Assembly (NCBI GenBank): GCA_013289695.1
Contig: JABCZK010000002.1
Location: forward strand, 157,824 to 221,823
Direction: 5' to 3'
DNA from: Acidobacteriota bacterium
GTDB taxonomy: Bacteria; Acidobacteriota; Terriglobia; Acidiferrales; UBA7541
Length of the DNA stretch: 64,000 bases
Shown here: positions 8,268-18,891 of the stretch, one piece after another
Numbering within the stretch: position 1 is the stretch's first letter
Layout: the number at the start of each line of letters is the position of its first letter
The notes under the pieces: generated by a model
What the model was told of the DNA's origin: nothing
The model's database searches: none
Seen by the model: the letters and a program-made list of their open reading frames with translations, nothing else
Translations under genes and position numbers: made by a program

Positions 8268-9236
8268 ATGAACCGAAGGATCGCATCCGTCGCCGGCCTC
8301 GCCGCGCTGACCTTTCTGCTGCTCGCTGCATCAGCGCGCGCCGACGAGATCAAACTCAAGGACGGCTCGAAGATTAACGGCACCATCGTCGGCTTCGAGG
8401 ATAATTCCTTCAAGGTGAAGACCAGCTACGGATTCGCCGTGGTGCAGAAGGACCAGGTCGTTTCCATCACAGTCACAGGTGAGGCGAAGCAACCGGAGCC
8501 TGCGGCGGCCAAAACTCATGTCGCCGCGCCTGCGCCGGCAACGGCGAAACCAGAAAAGGTCGAGCACGCTTCCGCGCCGCTCGGCAAAACTCCGGCGTCG
8601 GAATCTGCACCTTCGGCCAACCATTCCGCCGTCGAATATCCGCACGCGAACACGCCGAGTTCTTCATCGAACAATTCGACGCAGCCTGCGTCCGGCGCGT
8701 TGAATGCATCGAACGCATCAGCTCCCGTCGCAACCCCGGCGCCGCCGCCGAAACCCGCTGCGCCTGAACCGATGCGCGAAGAAGTGAGCGGCAACCTCTA
8801 TACGAACGATACGTACGGTTTTCAGATGTACAAACCGCCGACGTGGAAACTGATCGAAGGCGCGCGCACGATTTTGCCAGGATCAATCACAGCACTCGGA
8901 ACGGACGATCAGAACACTTATCTTTTAATCGGGCAGGAACCCAGCGGCAAATCGCTGGCGAACGATATCGCCACGACGGAACAGCGCCTGCACGAAGTGA
9001 TGGAAAACTTCCGTCCGCTGGGCGAGAAGCAAGTGATGATTTCAGGCGTCTCCGCTACCGAGCGGCGTTTTCGCGGCAGCGTGGACGCGCGCGATTGGTC
9101 CGGCATCGTGGTTTACATTCCGCGCGGCGCGCGCGTGTACACGATTTTCGGGATGACCCTGGCGGATACTGATTTGGTGCAGATTCAGGAGAACGTGATT
9201 TCCCGCGCCATCACCAGCCTGCAATTCACCAAATAA
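8268..9236 (+). CDS. Secreted PsbP/DUF1795-like protein
   Basis: A 322-aa protein with a clear signal peptide (MNRRIAS... cleaved near ARA-DE). A small beta-rich domain, about residues 26-75 (LKDGSKINGTIVGFED), follows, then a long Ala/Pro/Ser-rich linker (about 80-185), then a C-terminal domain (about 190-322) starting YGFQMYKPPTWK that resembles PsbP/DUF1795-like folds. ATG 8268 is preferred to an in-frame TTG 36 nt upstream because it begins the signal peptide. It probably acts in the periplasm or on the envelope; the function is unknown. It lies 131 nt after the hybrid kinase on the same strand and may or may not belong to that cassette. Confidence 0.7.
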   Translation: MNRRIASVAGLAALTFLLLAASARADEIKLKDGSKINGTIVGFEDNSFKVKTSYGFAVVQKDQVVSITVTGEAKQPEPAAAKTHVAAPAPATAKPEKVEHASAPLGKTPASESAPSANHSAVEYPHANTPSSSSNNSTQPASGALNASNASAPVATPAPPPKPAAPEPMREEVSGNLYTNDTYGFQMYKPPTWKLIEGARTILPGSITALGTDDQNTYLLIGQEPSGKSLANDIATTEQRLHEVMENFRPLGEKQVMISGVSATERRFRGSVDARDWSGIVVYIPRGARVYTIFGMTLADTDLVQIQENVISRAITSLQFTK

Positions 9237-9319
9237 CGGAGCTGTTTTTTCTGCGCGTACATATTTCTACTTTCGCGAAGATGTGTCTGGCCTCTCCGGA
9301 AGCACTGTTGGTAGACGCG

Positions 9320-10738
9320 TCAGAATTTTGTGACTTCGCTGAAATGGAAATTGTTGATTTTCATCGCCGGAACTACCATTTCGAAGGATTCTTCGCCGGC
9401 GGAGCGCACGGCGGGGCCTAGCATCTCGACGTTGGCGAGCGCTTCGATGACGCTTTGATTGAAGCGGAAATTGCGAATGCCGCCCGCGACGCGGCCATTT
9501 TCCACCAGGAACGTGCCGTCGCGGGTCATGCCCGTCAAAACTTTTTCGTAGGGATCCACTTCGCGGATGTACCAGAGGCGCGTGACCAGGATTCCGCGCT
9601 CCGTGGAGCGAATCATATCGTCCACGGATTTATCGCCGCCGGAAAATACCAGGTTCATCGGCGCTTCGCCGAATTCATTCGGTAGTGTGAAGCCGTGGCC
9701 GGTGGGTTTGGTTTTCATTTTTTCCGCGGTGGCGCGAGAGTACACCAGATTTTTCGGCACGCCGCGATCCACCAACAAAACCTTCTGTCGCGGGAGACCT
9801 TCACCATCCCACGGCGCGCCGATTTGCAGCGGATGATAGACGTCGTCCCACAGCGTGATGTTGTCGCCGAAAATCTTTTTGCCCATGCGATCGTTCAGGC
9901 AGGAACGCTTGTCGAGGACGCCGGTACCAGCGAAATCGTAGAAAATCGAGCCGACCAGATCGAGCACGGCGGGCGGTTCCAGAATCGCGGTGTAGCGTCC
10001 GGGCGGAAGTTCGCGCGGTTTGCGCGAGCCGGCCGCTTTTTCGCTGGCGCTTTCGAACAGCGCGTCCGGATCAATATTCAAAATGTCCGCGGAATTGGCT
10101 TTGGCCCAACCCGAAGAATTGTCTTCCAGGATGGTGACGGAAAATTCGGCGCGGGTGTGGTCGTGCCGTGCGACAAGCCCTCTGGAATTTGCGAGCACAT
10201 TCTGCACGAAGCCGGTGGTGAAAATCCCGGCGGCAGTCTGGTCGGCGGCATCCGCCATTTTGCAGACGCGCGCCACGGCGCGGGCGCGATCATGCGGAGT
10301 GGCCGCGACCGTGGAGCGATAGAAATTCGAGACCTTTTGATATTTCTGCGGACCGAGCAGCGGAAGCAAGTCGGGATTTTCCGGCTGGTTGCGCGCGAGG
10401 CTCACGGCGGCGGCGATCACACGGCGGAGGGATTCTTCGTCGGTCTTGTTGGTGGTGGCGCGGGCGGTGCGGCCGTCCACGACGGCGCGGACGGAGATGC
10501 CCAGAGTGTGTTCGGCGACGTTCTGATGGATGGTGTTGTTGGCGAAGCGGGTCAGGGCGTCCACCGTCGCGTCGATTTCTACTTCCGTTTCGTCGGCGTT
10601 GCTCCATTTAATGATGCGGTCGGCTATGCGATCCAGTTCCGACGAGGTGAAGCGCGCGCCGCTGGGATGATTCGAGGACTGAGGTGCGGAGGAGTTCCGC
10701 GGCTGTTTGGTTGCCGATTTTTTCTTGGCTTTTGCCAT
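9320..10738 (-). CDS. tldE: TldE/PmbA-like subunit of the TldD/TldE protease
   Basis: A 472-aa protein of the TldD/PmbA family that lacks the HExxxH zinc motif, as expected for the TldE partner, which shapes the proteolytic chamber. TldD/TldE heterodimers degrade unfolded peptides and mature some modified peptides. The N-terminus is Lys/Ser-rich. I start at ATG 10738 (MAKAKKK); a further 11 codons upstream are open but run towards a palindromic repeat. It follows tldD (start 12313) on the same strand with a 114-nt gap that contains the repeat at 10763-10788. The family is secure; assignment as TldE rather than a TldD paralogue rests on the missing zinc motif. Confidence 0.88.
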   Translation of the reverse strand: MAKAKKKSATKQPRNSSAPQSSNHPSGARFTSSELDRIADRIIKWSNADETEVEIDATVDALTRFANNTIHQNVAEHTLGISVRAVVDGRTARATTNKTDEESLRRVIAAAVSLARNQPENPDLLPLLGPQKYQKVSNFYRSTVAATPHDRARAVARVCKMADAADQTAAGIFTTGFVQNVLANSRGLVARHDHTRAEFSVTILEDNSSGWAKANSADILNIDPDALFESASEKAAGSRKPRELPPGRYTAILEPPAVLDLVGSIFYDFAGTGVLDKRSCLNDRMGKKIFGDNITLWDDVYHPLQIGAPWDGEGLPRQKVLLVDRGVPKNLVYSRATAEKMKTKPTGHGFTLPNEFGEAPMNLVFSGGDKSVDDMIRSTERGILVTRLWYIREVDPYEKVLTGMTRDGTFLVENGRVAGGIRNFRFNQSVIEALANVEMLGPAVRSAGEESFEMVVPAMKINNFHFSEVTKF

Positions 10739-10762
10739 TTTCAGTTCTGCGGCACGCTGCAA

Positions 10763-10788
10763 GTGGCGCACTAAAGTGCGCCGCTACC
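10763..10788. repeat. Palindromic repeat with CTAC tail (half element)
   Basis: The stem GGCGCACT-aa-AGTGCGCC is followed by GCTACC. This is the right half of the ~70-bp element seen at 45854 and 59799. It lies between tldD and tldE. Confidence 0.8.
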
Positions 10789-10852
10789 AAGGCGACTGCA
10801 ACTGCGCACAGGCAAGATTGCCTGCCTGCGGCGGGCAGACCTATGCTACCGG

Positions 10853-12313
10853 CTACTTCGCAAACGCTACTCCTACCTTAATGTTACGGAAACGGGCTGG
10901 CGATGCGCCGTGCCCTGTGCCCATGGTTTGCATTGGCTGGCCCTTGCCGCAATTCGGGGTGCCCCAAAGCGTCCAGTGATCGCGAGAGCATATCGCGTCG
11001 CAGCTGTTCCAGAATTCGGTGGTGATGCCGCTGTAACTGGGATTTTTTATCATGCGGCCGAGCTTGCCGCCTTTCACTTCCCAGCCGATTTCGGTGGAAA
11101 ATTGAAAATGATAGCGGCGATCGTCAATGGACCAGGACCGATTGGTCTCCATCAGAATCGCGTCGTCGGTATCGGCGATCAGGTCGTCGTATTTCCAGGT
11201 GCCGGGGTTGATGCTGATGTTGGTCATGCGAATCATGGGGAGGCGATTCCAGGATTCGGTGCGCATGGTGCCGCCGGAGCGCGTTTCGCCGATGGCCGAA
11301 GCCAGCTCGCGGTTGCTGAGGTATCCGGTGAAGAGACCGTCGGTGATGATGGGCGTGCACTGAGCGGGGACGCCTTCGTCGTCGTACGCAAACGTGCCGA
11401 GACCGGGGCCGTGTTCGAGGCGCGCGTCGGCGACGACGTTAACAATGTCCGAGCCATACTTTAATTTGCGCAGTTTTTCGATGGTGAGAAAACTCATGCC
11501 GGCGAAATTCGCTTCCTGGCCGAGCACGCGGTCGAGTTCGATGGGGTGGCCGATCGATTCGTGAATCTGTAAACCCAATTGCGAGCCGCCGAGAATAATT
11601 GTAGAGGTGCCTTCGGGACATTGCGCGGCGGAGTGTAGCGCGACGGCTTCTTCCGCGGTGCGCTGGGCATTCCCCGCCAGATCGAGCGCCTCGACCAATT
11701 CGTAACCCTGCAGCGCATGCTGTCCGCCGAAGCTATTCGGATACGAGCGTTTCTGAATTTCGGTGCCCGCGAAACTGGTGGCCACAATTCCCGCGCCGGA
11801 ATGCATTTTCACTTGATGAATCACCGCGCCGATGCTGGAAACGAAAAGCTGGTCAATGCGCTTGAAGGACATGGAGCCTTCGGCAAGCGTGACGCCTTTC
11901 ACGCGCATCATTTCCTTGTCGGCGGCGAGCAGCACGGCGATCTGGTGCTCGACGGGAATGCGGAAAGGATCCTTCAGAAATGGATTCTGCCAGGTGTCCA
12001 CGTGCGGCTTCTCGGGAGCGAGCGCCACATCGGCGCGCTTCGCGAGGGCCGAAGCTTTAGCGATGGCTACTGCTTCGGCGGCGCAGGCTTGAATGCCTTC
12101 GCGCGTGAGTCGGTCGGTGGAGGAGAATCCCCAAGCGCCGCCCGCGATCACGCGGATGCCGATGCCCAGGGTTTCGGATTCGACGAGGGTGCCGACTTCG
12201 CCGTTCTTGGTGCCAAGTTCGCGCTGGCGGATGTCCATGACGCGCGCGTCGGAATACGTGGCCCCTCGGCGCTTGGCCGTTTCGATGGCCCAGGAGGCCC
12301 AATCTTGCATCAT
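10853..12313 (-). CDS. tldD: TldD zinc metalloprotease
   Basis: A 486-aa TldD-family metalloprotease. The zinc motif is HESIGH at residues 251-256, with the third ligand likely the Cys of NCGKGQP near residue 453. It works with TldE as a heterodimeric cytoplasmic protease. The gene precedes tldE in the same direction. Its TAG stop lies in a CTAC sequence at the edge of the inter-gene repeat region. Three copies of TTCTAATCGC lie 150-310 nt upstream (see findings). I saw no Shine-Dalgarno site; the start could be either of the first two ATG codons (12313 or 12310). Confidence 0.92.
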   Translation of the reverse strand: MMQDWASWAIETAKRRGATYSDARVMDIRQRELGTKNGEVGTLVESETLGIGIRVIAGGAWGFSSTDRLTREGIQACAAEAVAIAKASALAKRADVALAPEKPHVDTWQNPFLKDPFRIPVEHQIAVLLAADKEMMRVKGVTLAEGSMSFKRIDQLFVSSIGAVIHQVKMHSGAGIVATSFAGTEIQKRSYPNSFGGQHALQGYELVEALDLAGNAQRTAEEAVALHSAAQCPEGTSTIILGGSQLGLQIHESIGHPIELDRVLGQEANFAGMSFLTIEKLRKLKYGSDIVNVVADARLEHGPGLGTFAYDDEGVPAQCTPIITDGLFTGYLSNRELASAIGETRSGGTMRTESWNRLPMIRMTNISINPGTWKYDDLIADTDDAILMETNRSWSIDDRRYHFQFSTEIGWEVKGGKLGRMIKNPSYSGITTEFWNSCDAICSRDHWTLWGTPNCGKGQPMQTMGTGHGASPARFRNIKVGVAFAK

Positions 12314-13091
12314 GCGCAGGGGGTCCGGGAAGCGAGGATGGGGTGGAATTTGCCAGCTGAGAGCGCGACATCCGCGAAAACGCAGACATGCGTTTTTTCG
12401 CGATGAGAGACGGTGCCGATGCTCTGTTTTGTGTGAGTTAGGCGTGCTTCTAAATCCGGAGATTTGCGATTAGAAATAGCGGGTTGCGACGACGGTGGGG
12501 GGGAATACGTAAGCGATGCAGCACGAAACGTGGCGAAAAAGTAGCGATTAGAACATGTCGCCGTTGTTTGTTTTGAATAAGTTACGACGATTCCTAATTC
12601 TGGCGCACTAGCGATTAGAACGGGATTGAGAGCGCGCACGCAGCCCGTCGGCGCGCGGCGCGCAGCCGGGGCAAGGATCGGCGCCTCAACCAATTCGCGT
12701 TGCCCGGCTTCGCGCAAAAAAATCACCTGCGTATTTTAGAGAGACAGCGGAGAGAAAGCAAACGATGCTGTGTGGACATGGGGCGGGCGGCGATGGGTAG
12801 GGCAAGTGAAGGAGTTAATAGTTGAGAGCTGACAGTTGAAAGCCGCGAGGACCGCAAAATGGCAAGCTGGGCGCAGCCTTTCGCAGCGGCACCGCCGGTT
12901 CTCAGGATGAATTGCGGTTTGGCGCAATTCACAAGCAGCGCCCCTACCAATTTAACTGCCAAGAGCCGGCGGGACGTTGGCGCTACGTAAAGCGGGGCGG
13001 GTCTGAGACCCGCCGCTACGGCCCGACTTTGCGCCAAGCAGGGGCGCAGCAAGCAGCGCCCCTACCAAGAAAAAGGCAACGGCGCTCGCGG
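12314..13091. other. 780-nt gene-free region with short repeats
   Basis: No convincing coding frame on either strand. It holds three copies of the 10-mer GCGATTAGAA (12466, 12544, 12611) in the tldD-proximal half. A dense array of palindromic CTAC-tailed repeats occupies 12897-13068 in the ahcY-proximal half. Confidence 0.6.
12897..13068. repeat. Composite array of palindromic CTAC-tailed repeats
   Basis: Four modules lie head to tail: GAATTGCG/CGCAATTC (12909-12930) with tail GCGCCCCTACC; GCCGGCGGGACGTTGGCGCTAC (12965-12986); GCGGGTCTGAGACCCGC with tail CGCTAC (about 12996-13019); and GCGCAGCAAGCAGCGCCCCTACC (about 13043-13066). The stems differ but each 3' tail ends in CTAC. Confidence 0.8.
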
Positions 13092-14378
<1,287 letters not shown>

Positions 14379-14421
14379 TTAAATTTGAAGTGCGTGAGAT
14401 AAGTTCCAAAACCTTTTTTAC

Positions 14422-14447
14422 CGCAGAGACGCAGAGGGCGCAGAGAA
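14422..14447. repeat. Short tandem repeat of CGCAGAG(N) units
   Basis: Three imperfect units of 8-9 nt, CGCAGAGA / CGCAGAGGG / CGCAGAGAA, follow a T-run and ACC in the metK-ahcY spacer. Sequences of this type recur between genes in many bacteria. Confidence 0.6.
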
Positions 14448-14594
14448 AAGCTACGTCAAATTCGGCAGTGTTGCGGCCGACACTGCAAACGCAAAACCAG
14501 GTAACGGCGGCCCGGTGCGACGAGGCTGAACCGGCCCCTACATAATTCAAAGACAAATGCGTCCAGTTACGGACGGCCGCTGTAAAGTTGCGAA

Positions 14595-14657
14595 GGGCGG
14601 TTCGCGAACCGCCCCTACGAATTCAACTGCAAAGAGCCGGCGAGAAGCCGGCGCTAC
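14595..14657. repeat. Two palindromic CTAC-tailed repeats between metK and ahcY
   Basis: GGGCGGTTCGCGAACCGCCC with tail CTAC (14595-14617), then GCCGGCGAGAAGCCGGC with tail GCTAC (14636-14657). The second ends exactly where the metK stop codon begins. Confidence 0.8.
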
Positions 14658-15839
14658 TTAGCTTCGAGAGACGGCTACGGCGCCGCGGGAGCCGGCTTCC
14701 TTGCGGATGGCTTCGGCTTTGTCGGTGCGCTCCCAGGTGAATCCCGGGCCGGTGCGGCCGAAGTGGCCGTAGGACGCGGTGGGCCGGAAAATCGGGCGGC
14801 GCAGGTCGAGCGTCTCGATTATGCCTTTGGGCGTCAATTTGAAGAACGCGCGGATCAGCTCGGTGATCTGCGAATCGGGAATTGTGCCGGTGCCAAAAGT
14901 ATCGGCCATAACGGAAACGGGTTCAGCGACGCCGATGGCGTAGGCCAACTGGACTTCCACTTTCGTGGCTAGGCCGGCGGCGACAAGATTCTTTGCGACG
15001 TAGCGCGCCATGTAGCAGGCGGAGCGGTCAACTTTCGTGGCGTCCTTGCCAGACAGAGCGCCGCCGCCGTGACGGCTGTAGCCGCCGTAGGTGTCCACGA
15101 TAATCTTGCGACCCGTTAGGCCTGCATCGCCCATGGGGCCGCCGGTGACGAACCGTCCGGTGGGATTGATGTGGTACTTCGTATTTTTGTCCACCATGGC
15201 CGCGGGCAGCACGGGATCGATCACGTGTTTGCGCACGGCGTGCTGCAGATCTTTCAGGGAGACTTTGTCGCTATGCTGCGTGGAGATGACCACGGTATCC
15301 ACGCGCGCGGGGCGGCCATCAATATATTCGATGGTGACCTGGGATTTTCCATCGGGGCGGAGGAAATCAACGACGTTCTGTTTGCGGGCTTCGGCGAGTT
15401 TGTGCGTGAGGCTGTGCGCGAGTTGGATCGGCATAGGCATCAGCTCGGGCGTTTCGTCGCAGGCGAAGCCGAACATCAAGCCCTGGTCGCCGGCGCCGCC
15501 GGTGTCTACGCCCATGGCGATGTCTGGAGATTGTTTGTGGATGGTGCAGATCACGCCGCAGGTTTCGGCATCGAAGCCAAATTTTGCGCGAGTGTAGCCG
15601 ACGTCGCGAATGACTTCGCGGGCGAGGTCGGAGAAATCCACGTAGGTGGTGGTGGTGATTTCGCCGGCAACGACGATCAGGCCAGTGGTAACCAGAGTTT
15701 CGCAGGCCACGCGGCCCATGGGATCGTCCGTCAAGACGGCGTCGAGAACGGAGTCGGAAATCTGGTCGGCGATTTTGTCGGGATGACCTTCGGTTACAGA
15801 TTCTGAGGTAAAGAGAAACTTTTCATCGTGGTGAGCCAA
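14658..15839 (-). CDS. metK: S-adenosylmethionine synthetase
   Basis: A 393-aa MetK that makes SAM from methionine and ATP. Signatures include SVTEGHPDK at the N-terminus, [12 protein letters not shown], and a phosphate-binding segment [16 protein letters not shown], where Ala-Leu and Ala replace the common Ala-Phe and Pro. I place the start at TTG 15839 because GGAGG (15848-15852) lies 8 nt before it. A further in-frame TTG at 15854 would overlap that site. It has its own near-consensus promoter (15914-15942) and is followed by ahcY. Confidence 0.95.
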   Translation of the reverse strand: MAHHDEKFLFTSESVTEGHPDKIADQISDSVLDAVLTDDPMGRVACETLVTTGLIVVAGEITTTTYVDFSDLAREVIRDVGYTRAKFGFDAETCGVICTIHKQSPDIAMGVDTGGAGDQGLMFGFACDETPELMPMPIQLAHSLTHKLAEARKQNVVDFLRPDGKSQVTIEYIDGRPARVDTVVISTQHSDKVSLKDLQHAVRKHVIDPVLPAAMVDKNTKYHINPTGRFVTGGPMGDAGLTGRKIIVDTYGGYSRHGGGALSGKDATKVDRSACYMARYVAKNLVAAGLATKVEVQLAYAIGVAEPVSVMADTFGTGTIPDSQITELIRAFFKLTPKGIIETLDLRRPIFRPTASYGHFGRTGPGFTWERTDKAEAIRKEAGSRGAVAVSRS

Positions 15840-15847
15840 AACAGTAT

Positions 15848-15852
15848 CCTCC
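15848..15852 (-). promoter_or_regulatory. Ribosome binding site deciding the metK start
   Basis: GGAGG on the minus strand, 8 nt ahead of the TTG at 15839. It rules out the upstream TTG at 15854 as the main start. Confidence 0.75.
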
Positions 15853-15913
15853 AACGGAGTAAGTGCAATTCGGGGGCCCCTAATGCGCGTGGGACAGTTA
15901 AGCCCAAAAAATC

Positions 15914-15942
15914 AGGCTAGCATGCGGGTTGGGGGGTGTCAA
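15914..15942 (-). promoter_or_regulatory. Probable sigma70-type promoter of metK
   Basis: On the minus strand TTGACA (15942-15937) is followed, after 17 nt, by TAGCCT (15919-15914). The -35 box is perfect and the -10 box weak. Transcription would start near 15907, giving a leader of about 70 nt. Confidence 0.6.
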
Positions 15943-16068
15943 ACATTTGCATCGAAAGGCGTTAAATCGGCGCTGAATGGTCGCCAAGGCAGGGGGAATT
16001 GTGCGGTGCTGAGCCAAAATTGGCGGGCAAAGGGGAACGTTGCTTGCCGTTTCGGGGAAAAAGCTCGG

Positions 16069-17194
16069 CTACGCCATGTCGCGGCGGTAGAGCAGGTAGG
16101 CGCGGATGAACGGGTCGAGGTCGCCATCGAGAACTTTTTGGACATCGCCGCGCTCGACTTTGGTGCGATGGTCCTTGATGAGTTGATACGGCTGCATGGT
16201 GTAGGAACGGATCTGGCTGCCGAAACTGATTTCGGGCTTGGAGGCGTCGAGCTTGTTGAGCGCGTCGCGGCGTTTTTCGAGCTCGAGTTCGTAAAGTTGC
16301 GAGCGCAGAACTTTCATGGCGATTTCGCGGTTCTTGTGCTGGCTGCGTTCGTTCTGGCATTGCACGACGATTCCAGAAGGCAAGTGCGTGATGCGCACGG
16401 CGGATTCGACTTTGTTGACGTTCTGGCCGCCGTGGCCGCCGGCGCGGAAGGTGTCAATGCGCAGGTCGTCGGGCTTGACGTTGATTTCGATGCGATCGTC
16501 AATTTCCGGGATGACGAATGCGGACGCGAACGAGGTGTGCCGGCGCGCGGCCTGATCGAATGGCGAGATGCGCACCAAGCGATGGACGCCGCTTTCGCCT
16601 GACAACATGCCGTAGGCGTTTTCGCCTTCGATTTGGACCGTGGCGGATTTGATGCCGGCTTCTTCGCCGGGCGTGGAATCGAGAATTGTGGCGCGAAAAC
16701 CTTTTTGTTCCGCCCAGCGGAGGTACATGCGGAGGAGCATTTCGGCCCAGTCCTGGGATTCGGTGCCGCCGGCGCCCGGCTTTACGGTGACGATGGCGTT
16801 GAGGCGATCGTTTTCACCGGCGAGCAAGGTTCTGGTTTCCAGCTCGGAGACGTAGGCATCGGCGGAGGCGATTTCTTTGGCGACGTCTTCGAGGAGCGAA
16901 TCGCGCTGGGCGTCGTCTTTTTCTTCTTGCGCCAGGCCCAGGTAGGTTTCGATATCGCTCTTTTTGGTGTCGAGAGCTACTTCGGCGTTTACGCGGTCTT
17001 CGACGACTTTGCGCTGTTGCAGGGTGGCTTGCGCTTTTTCCTGGTCCTGCCAGAAATTGGGGTCGCTGGTTTTTGCTTCGAATTCGGCTAGTTGTTTGCG
17101 GGCGGATTCGGCGTCAAAGAAAGCTCCGCACAAGCTGGATGCGTTTATTCAGCTCGGCGAAGCGTTGCTGCAGGTCTTCGATGTGTTCGGCCAT
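16069..17194 (-). CDS. prfB: Peptide chain release factor 2, programmed +1 frameshift
   Basis: RF2 terminates translation at UGA and UAA. The reading starts at ATG 17194 ([17 protein letters not shown]) and meets an in-frame TGA at codon 27 (17116-17114) within CTT-TGA-C, the classical RF2 autoregulatory slip site. A +1 shift continues with DAESARKQ to 16069, giving about 374 aa. The catalytic GGQ (GGHGGQN) and the RF2-type recognition tripeptide SPF (RISPFDQ) are present. Low RF2 favours slippage and restores synthesis. A purine-rich CGGAGC a few nt upstream may act as the stimulatory internal SD, though it is weaker than in E. coli. Confidence 0.95.
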
Positions 17195-17275
17195 TGGGTG
17201 TCTATATGTTAATTGATTTTTCATCGGGTGTCATTGCGAGCCGGAGGTCGATGCGCCGCAAGGTGCTGACGTTGT

Positions 17276-17394
17276 AGGGGCGAGTCTGAGACCCGCCCCT
17301 ACGGATTCAACAGCGCGCCGCATTGCTGCGGGGATACCCTTCGATTCGACACTGCCGAATCTCAGGGTGAATCGCCCTTCGGGAGATTCACGAA
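17276..17394. repeat. Composite palindromic repeat overlapping the lnt 3' end
   Basis: GGGGCGAGTCTGAGACCCGCCCC with tail TAC (17276-17302) is followed by GATTCG/CGAATC (about 17342-17358) and GAATCGCCC-ttc-GGGAGATTC (17370-17391). The last palindrome lies inside the lnt reading frame. Confidence 0.8.
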
Positions 17395-18891
17395 GGACAT
17401 CGCCAGGAGGACGATGCTTACGGCTACGCAGAGCCAGGAGAACCAATCGCCGAAGCGGGCGTAGGGGGTTAGGTCGCTGCGATAATCGTAGGGGGCGTCT
17501 AGCTGGCCGCGGATGTCTAGCGGGAGTTGGGCGGCGGTGCGGCCGTAGGGGTCTATGGATTCTGTGTAGCCGTTGTTAGTGTCGCGCAGGAGCCAGCGGC
17601 GATTTTCGACCGCGCGGACGCGGGCCATGGCCATGTGCTGTTCGGGGGCGGAGGAGCGGCCGAACCAGCCGTCGTTGGAGATGGTGACGAGCAATTGCGC
17701 GCCGTTGGCGGTGAACTGGCGGACTTCGCTGGGGAAAATTGCTTCGTAACAGATGAAGGCGCCGAATTTGCCTTCGGGGATTTGTGCAACGCCGTAGGTG
17801 GAGCCGGGGGTGAAATCGGAAATGTCCGCGGTGAGTTTTTTTGCGAAGGTGAGCCAGCCGCGCAGCGGGACGTATTCCCCGAAGGGGAGGAGATGAATTT
17901 TGTCGTAGCTGAAGATGCGCTGACCTTGCGGATTCAGCAGGTCCGCGCTGTTCGATGCCAGCCACTTCCCTTCCGGGTCCCGTTTCCAGTCCACCACTCC
18001 GACCAGAAAATAATTTCCGGAATCTTGCGCGATGCGCCGGGCGCGTTCAGCGAAGGGCTGCTCCGTGAACGAAAAGGGCGCGGGGACTTCCGGCCAGATG
18101 ACGATGCCAGGGATTTGATGCGCGGCATCCACGCTGATTTGTTCTAACTGGTCTAGCTCACCGGCATGGACCTGCAGCCAATCGGGGGGATAACTTTCGG
18201 ACTGCGGGAAATTGGTTTGCACCAGATGTGCGACGTGGTGGGGCGTGACAATGGGGATCAGATGCGGTCCGAGTAGCGCGACCAGGATCAGGACGATCGT
18301 CGCTGTCGCGACCGTGGTCCACGCGCGCCGCGTCTGGGTGAGCACGGCGTAGGCCACGAGCGATCCGAACGCGGCGATCAGGAAACAGAGGCCGTAGATT
18401 CCGGTGACGGAAGTGATTTGCAGCAGCGCCAGGCTGCGCGCGGCGGGATAGCCGGATAAATCCCAGGACGAGCCAATGATGGGGATGTTGGTGCGGAAGA
18501 ACTCGAGGATCGTCCAGAGGAAGGGCGCCAGCGCGCAGGCGAGGAGCTTGCTTTTGCGCGACGCGAGGGCTACGCCGGTGGAAAACACCATGCAGATCAA
18601 TCCGCCGATAAATCCGATCAGGCCCACGAACGCGGCGGAGATCCACGGGTCAATGTTGCCGTATTGGCGCATCACTGTATCCACCCACGGAAGGCACACC
18701 GGGTAGAACACTTGGCCGTGCAGGAAACCGTAGAGCGGCGCTTCTTTCAGCGGCGCGCCGGCCGATGCCAGCACCAGCATCCCCATGGCAATCCAGGCCA
18801 GCAGATGCAAATTGTAATTGGGGAACGAGAGGCCGAGGGCGACTCCGCTACCGATGGCGAGCAAGACTCGCGCGTAACGAGGCAAATTCAT
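17362..18891 (-). CDS. lnt: Apolipoprotein N-acyltransferase
   Basis: A 509-aa inner-membrane enzyme that adds the third acyl chain to lipoproteins before export to the outer membrane. Six or more hydrophobic segments occupy residues 1-225. A periplasmic carbon-nitrogen hydrolase domain follows, with Glu in IVIWPEVPAP, Lys in DKIHLLPFGEY and Cys in FICYEAIFP as the catalytic triad, and a last membrane helix near 483-502. The final residues NLPKGDSP and the TGA stop are encoded by a dispersed palindromic repeat. The gene begins directly after the SPOR gene stop, so the two are cotranscribed. Confidence 0.95.
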   Translation of the reverse strand: MNLPRYARVLLAIGSGVALGLSFPNYNLHLLAWIAMGMLVLASAGAPLKEAPLYGFLHGQVFYPVCLPWVDTVMRQYGNIDPWISAAFVGLIGFIGGLICMVFSTGVALASRKSKLLACALAPFLWTILEFFRTNIPIIGSSWDLSGYPAARSLALLQITSVTGIYGLCFLIAAFGSLVAYAVLTQTRRAWTTVATATIVLILVALLGPHLIPIVTPHHVAHLVQTNFPQSESYPPDWLQVHAGELDQLEQISVDAAHQIPGIVIWPEVPAPFSFTEQPFAERARRIAQDSGNYFLVGVVDWKRDPEGKWLASNSADLLNPQGQRIFSYDKIHLLPFGEYVPLRGWLTFAKKLTADISDFTPGSTYGVAQIPEGKFGAFICYEAIFPSEVRQFTANGAQLLVTISNDGWFGRSSAPEQHMAMARVRAVENRRWLLRDTNNGYTESIDPYGRTAAQLPLDIRGQLDAPYDYRSDLTPYARFGDWFSWLCVAVSIVLLAMSFVNLPKGDSP

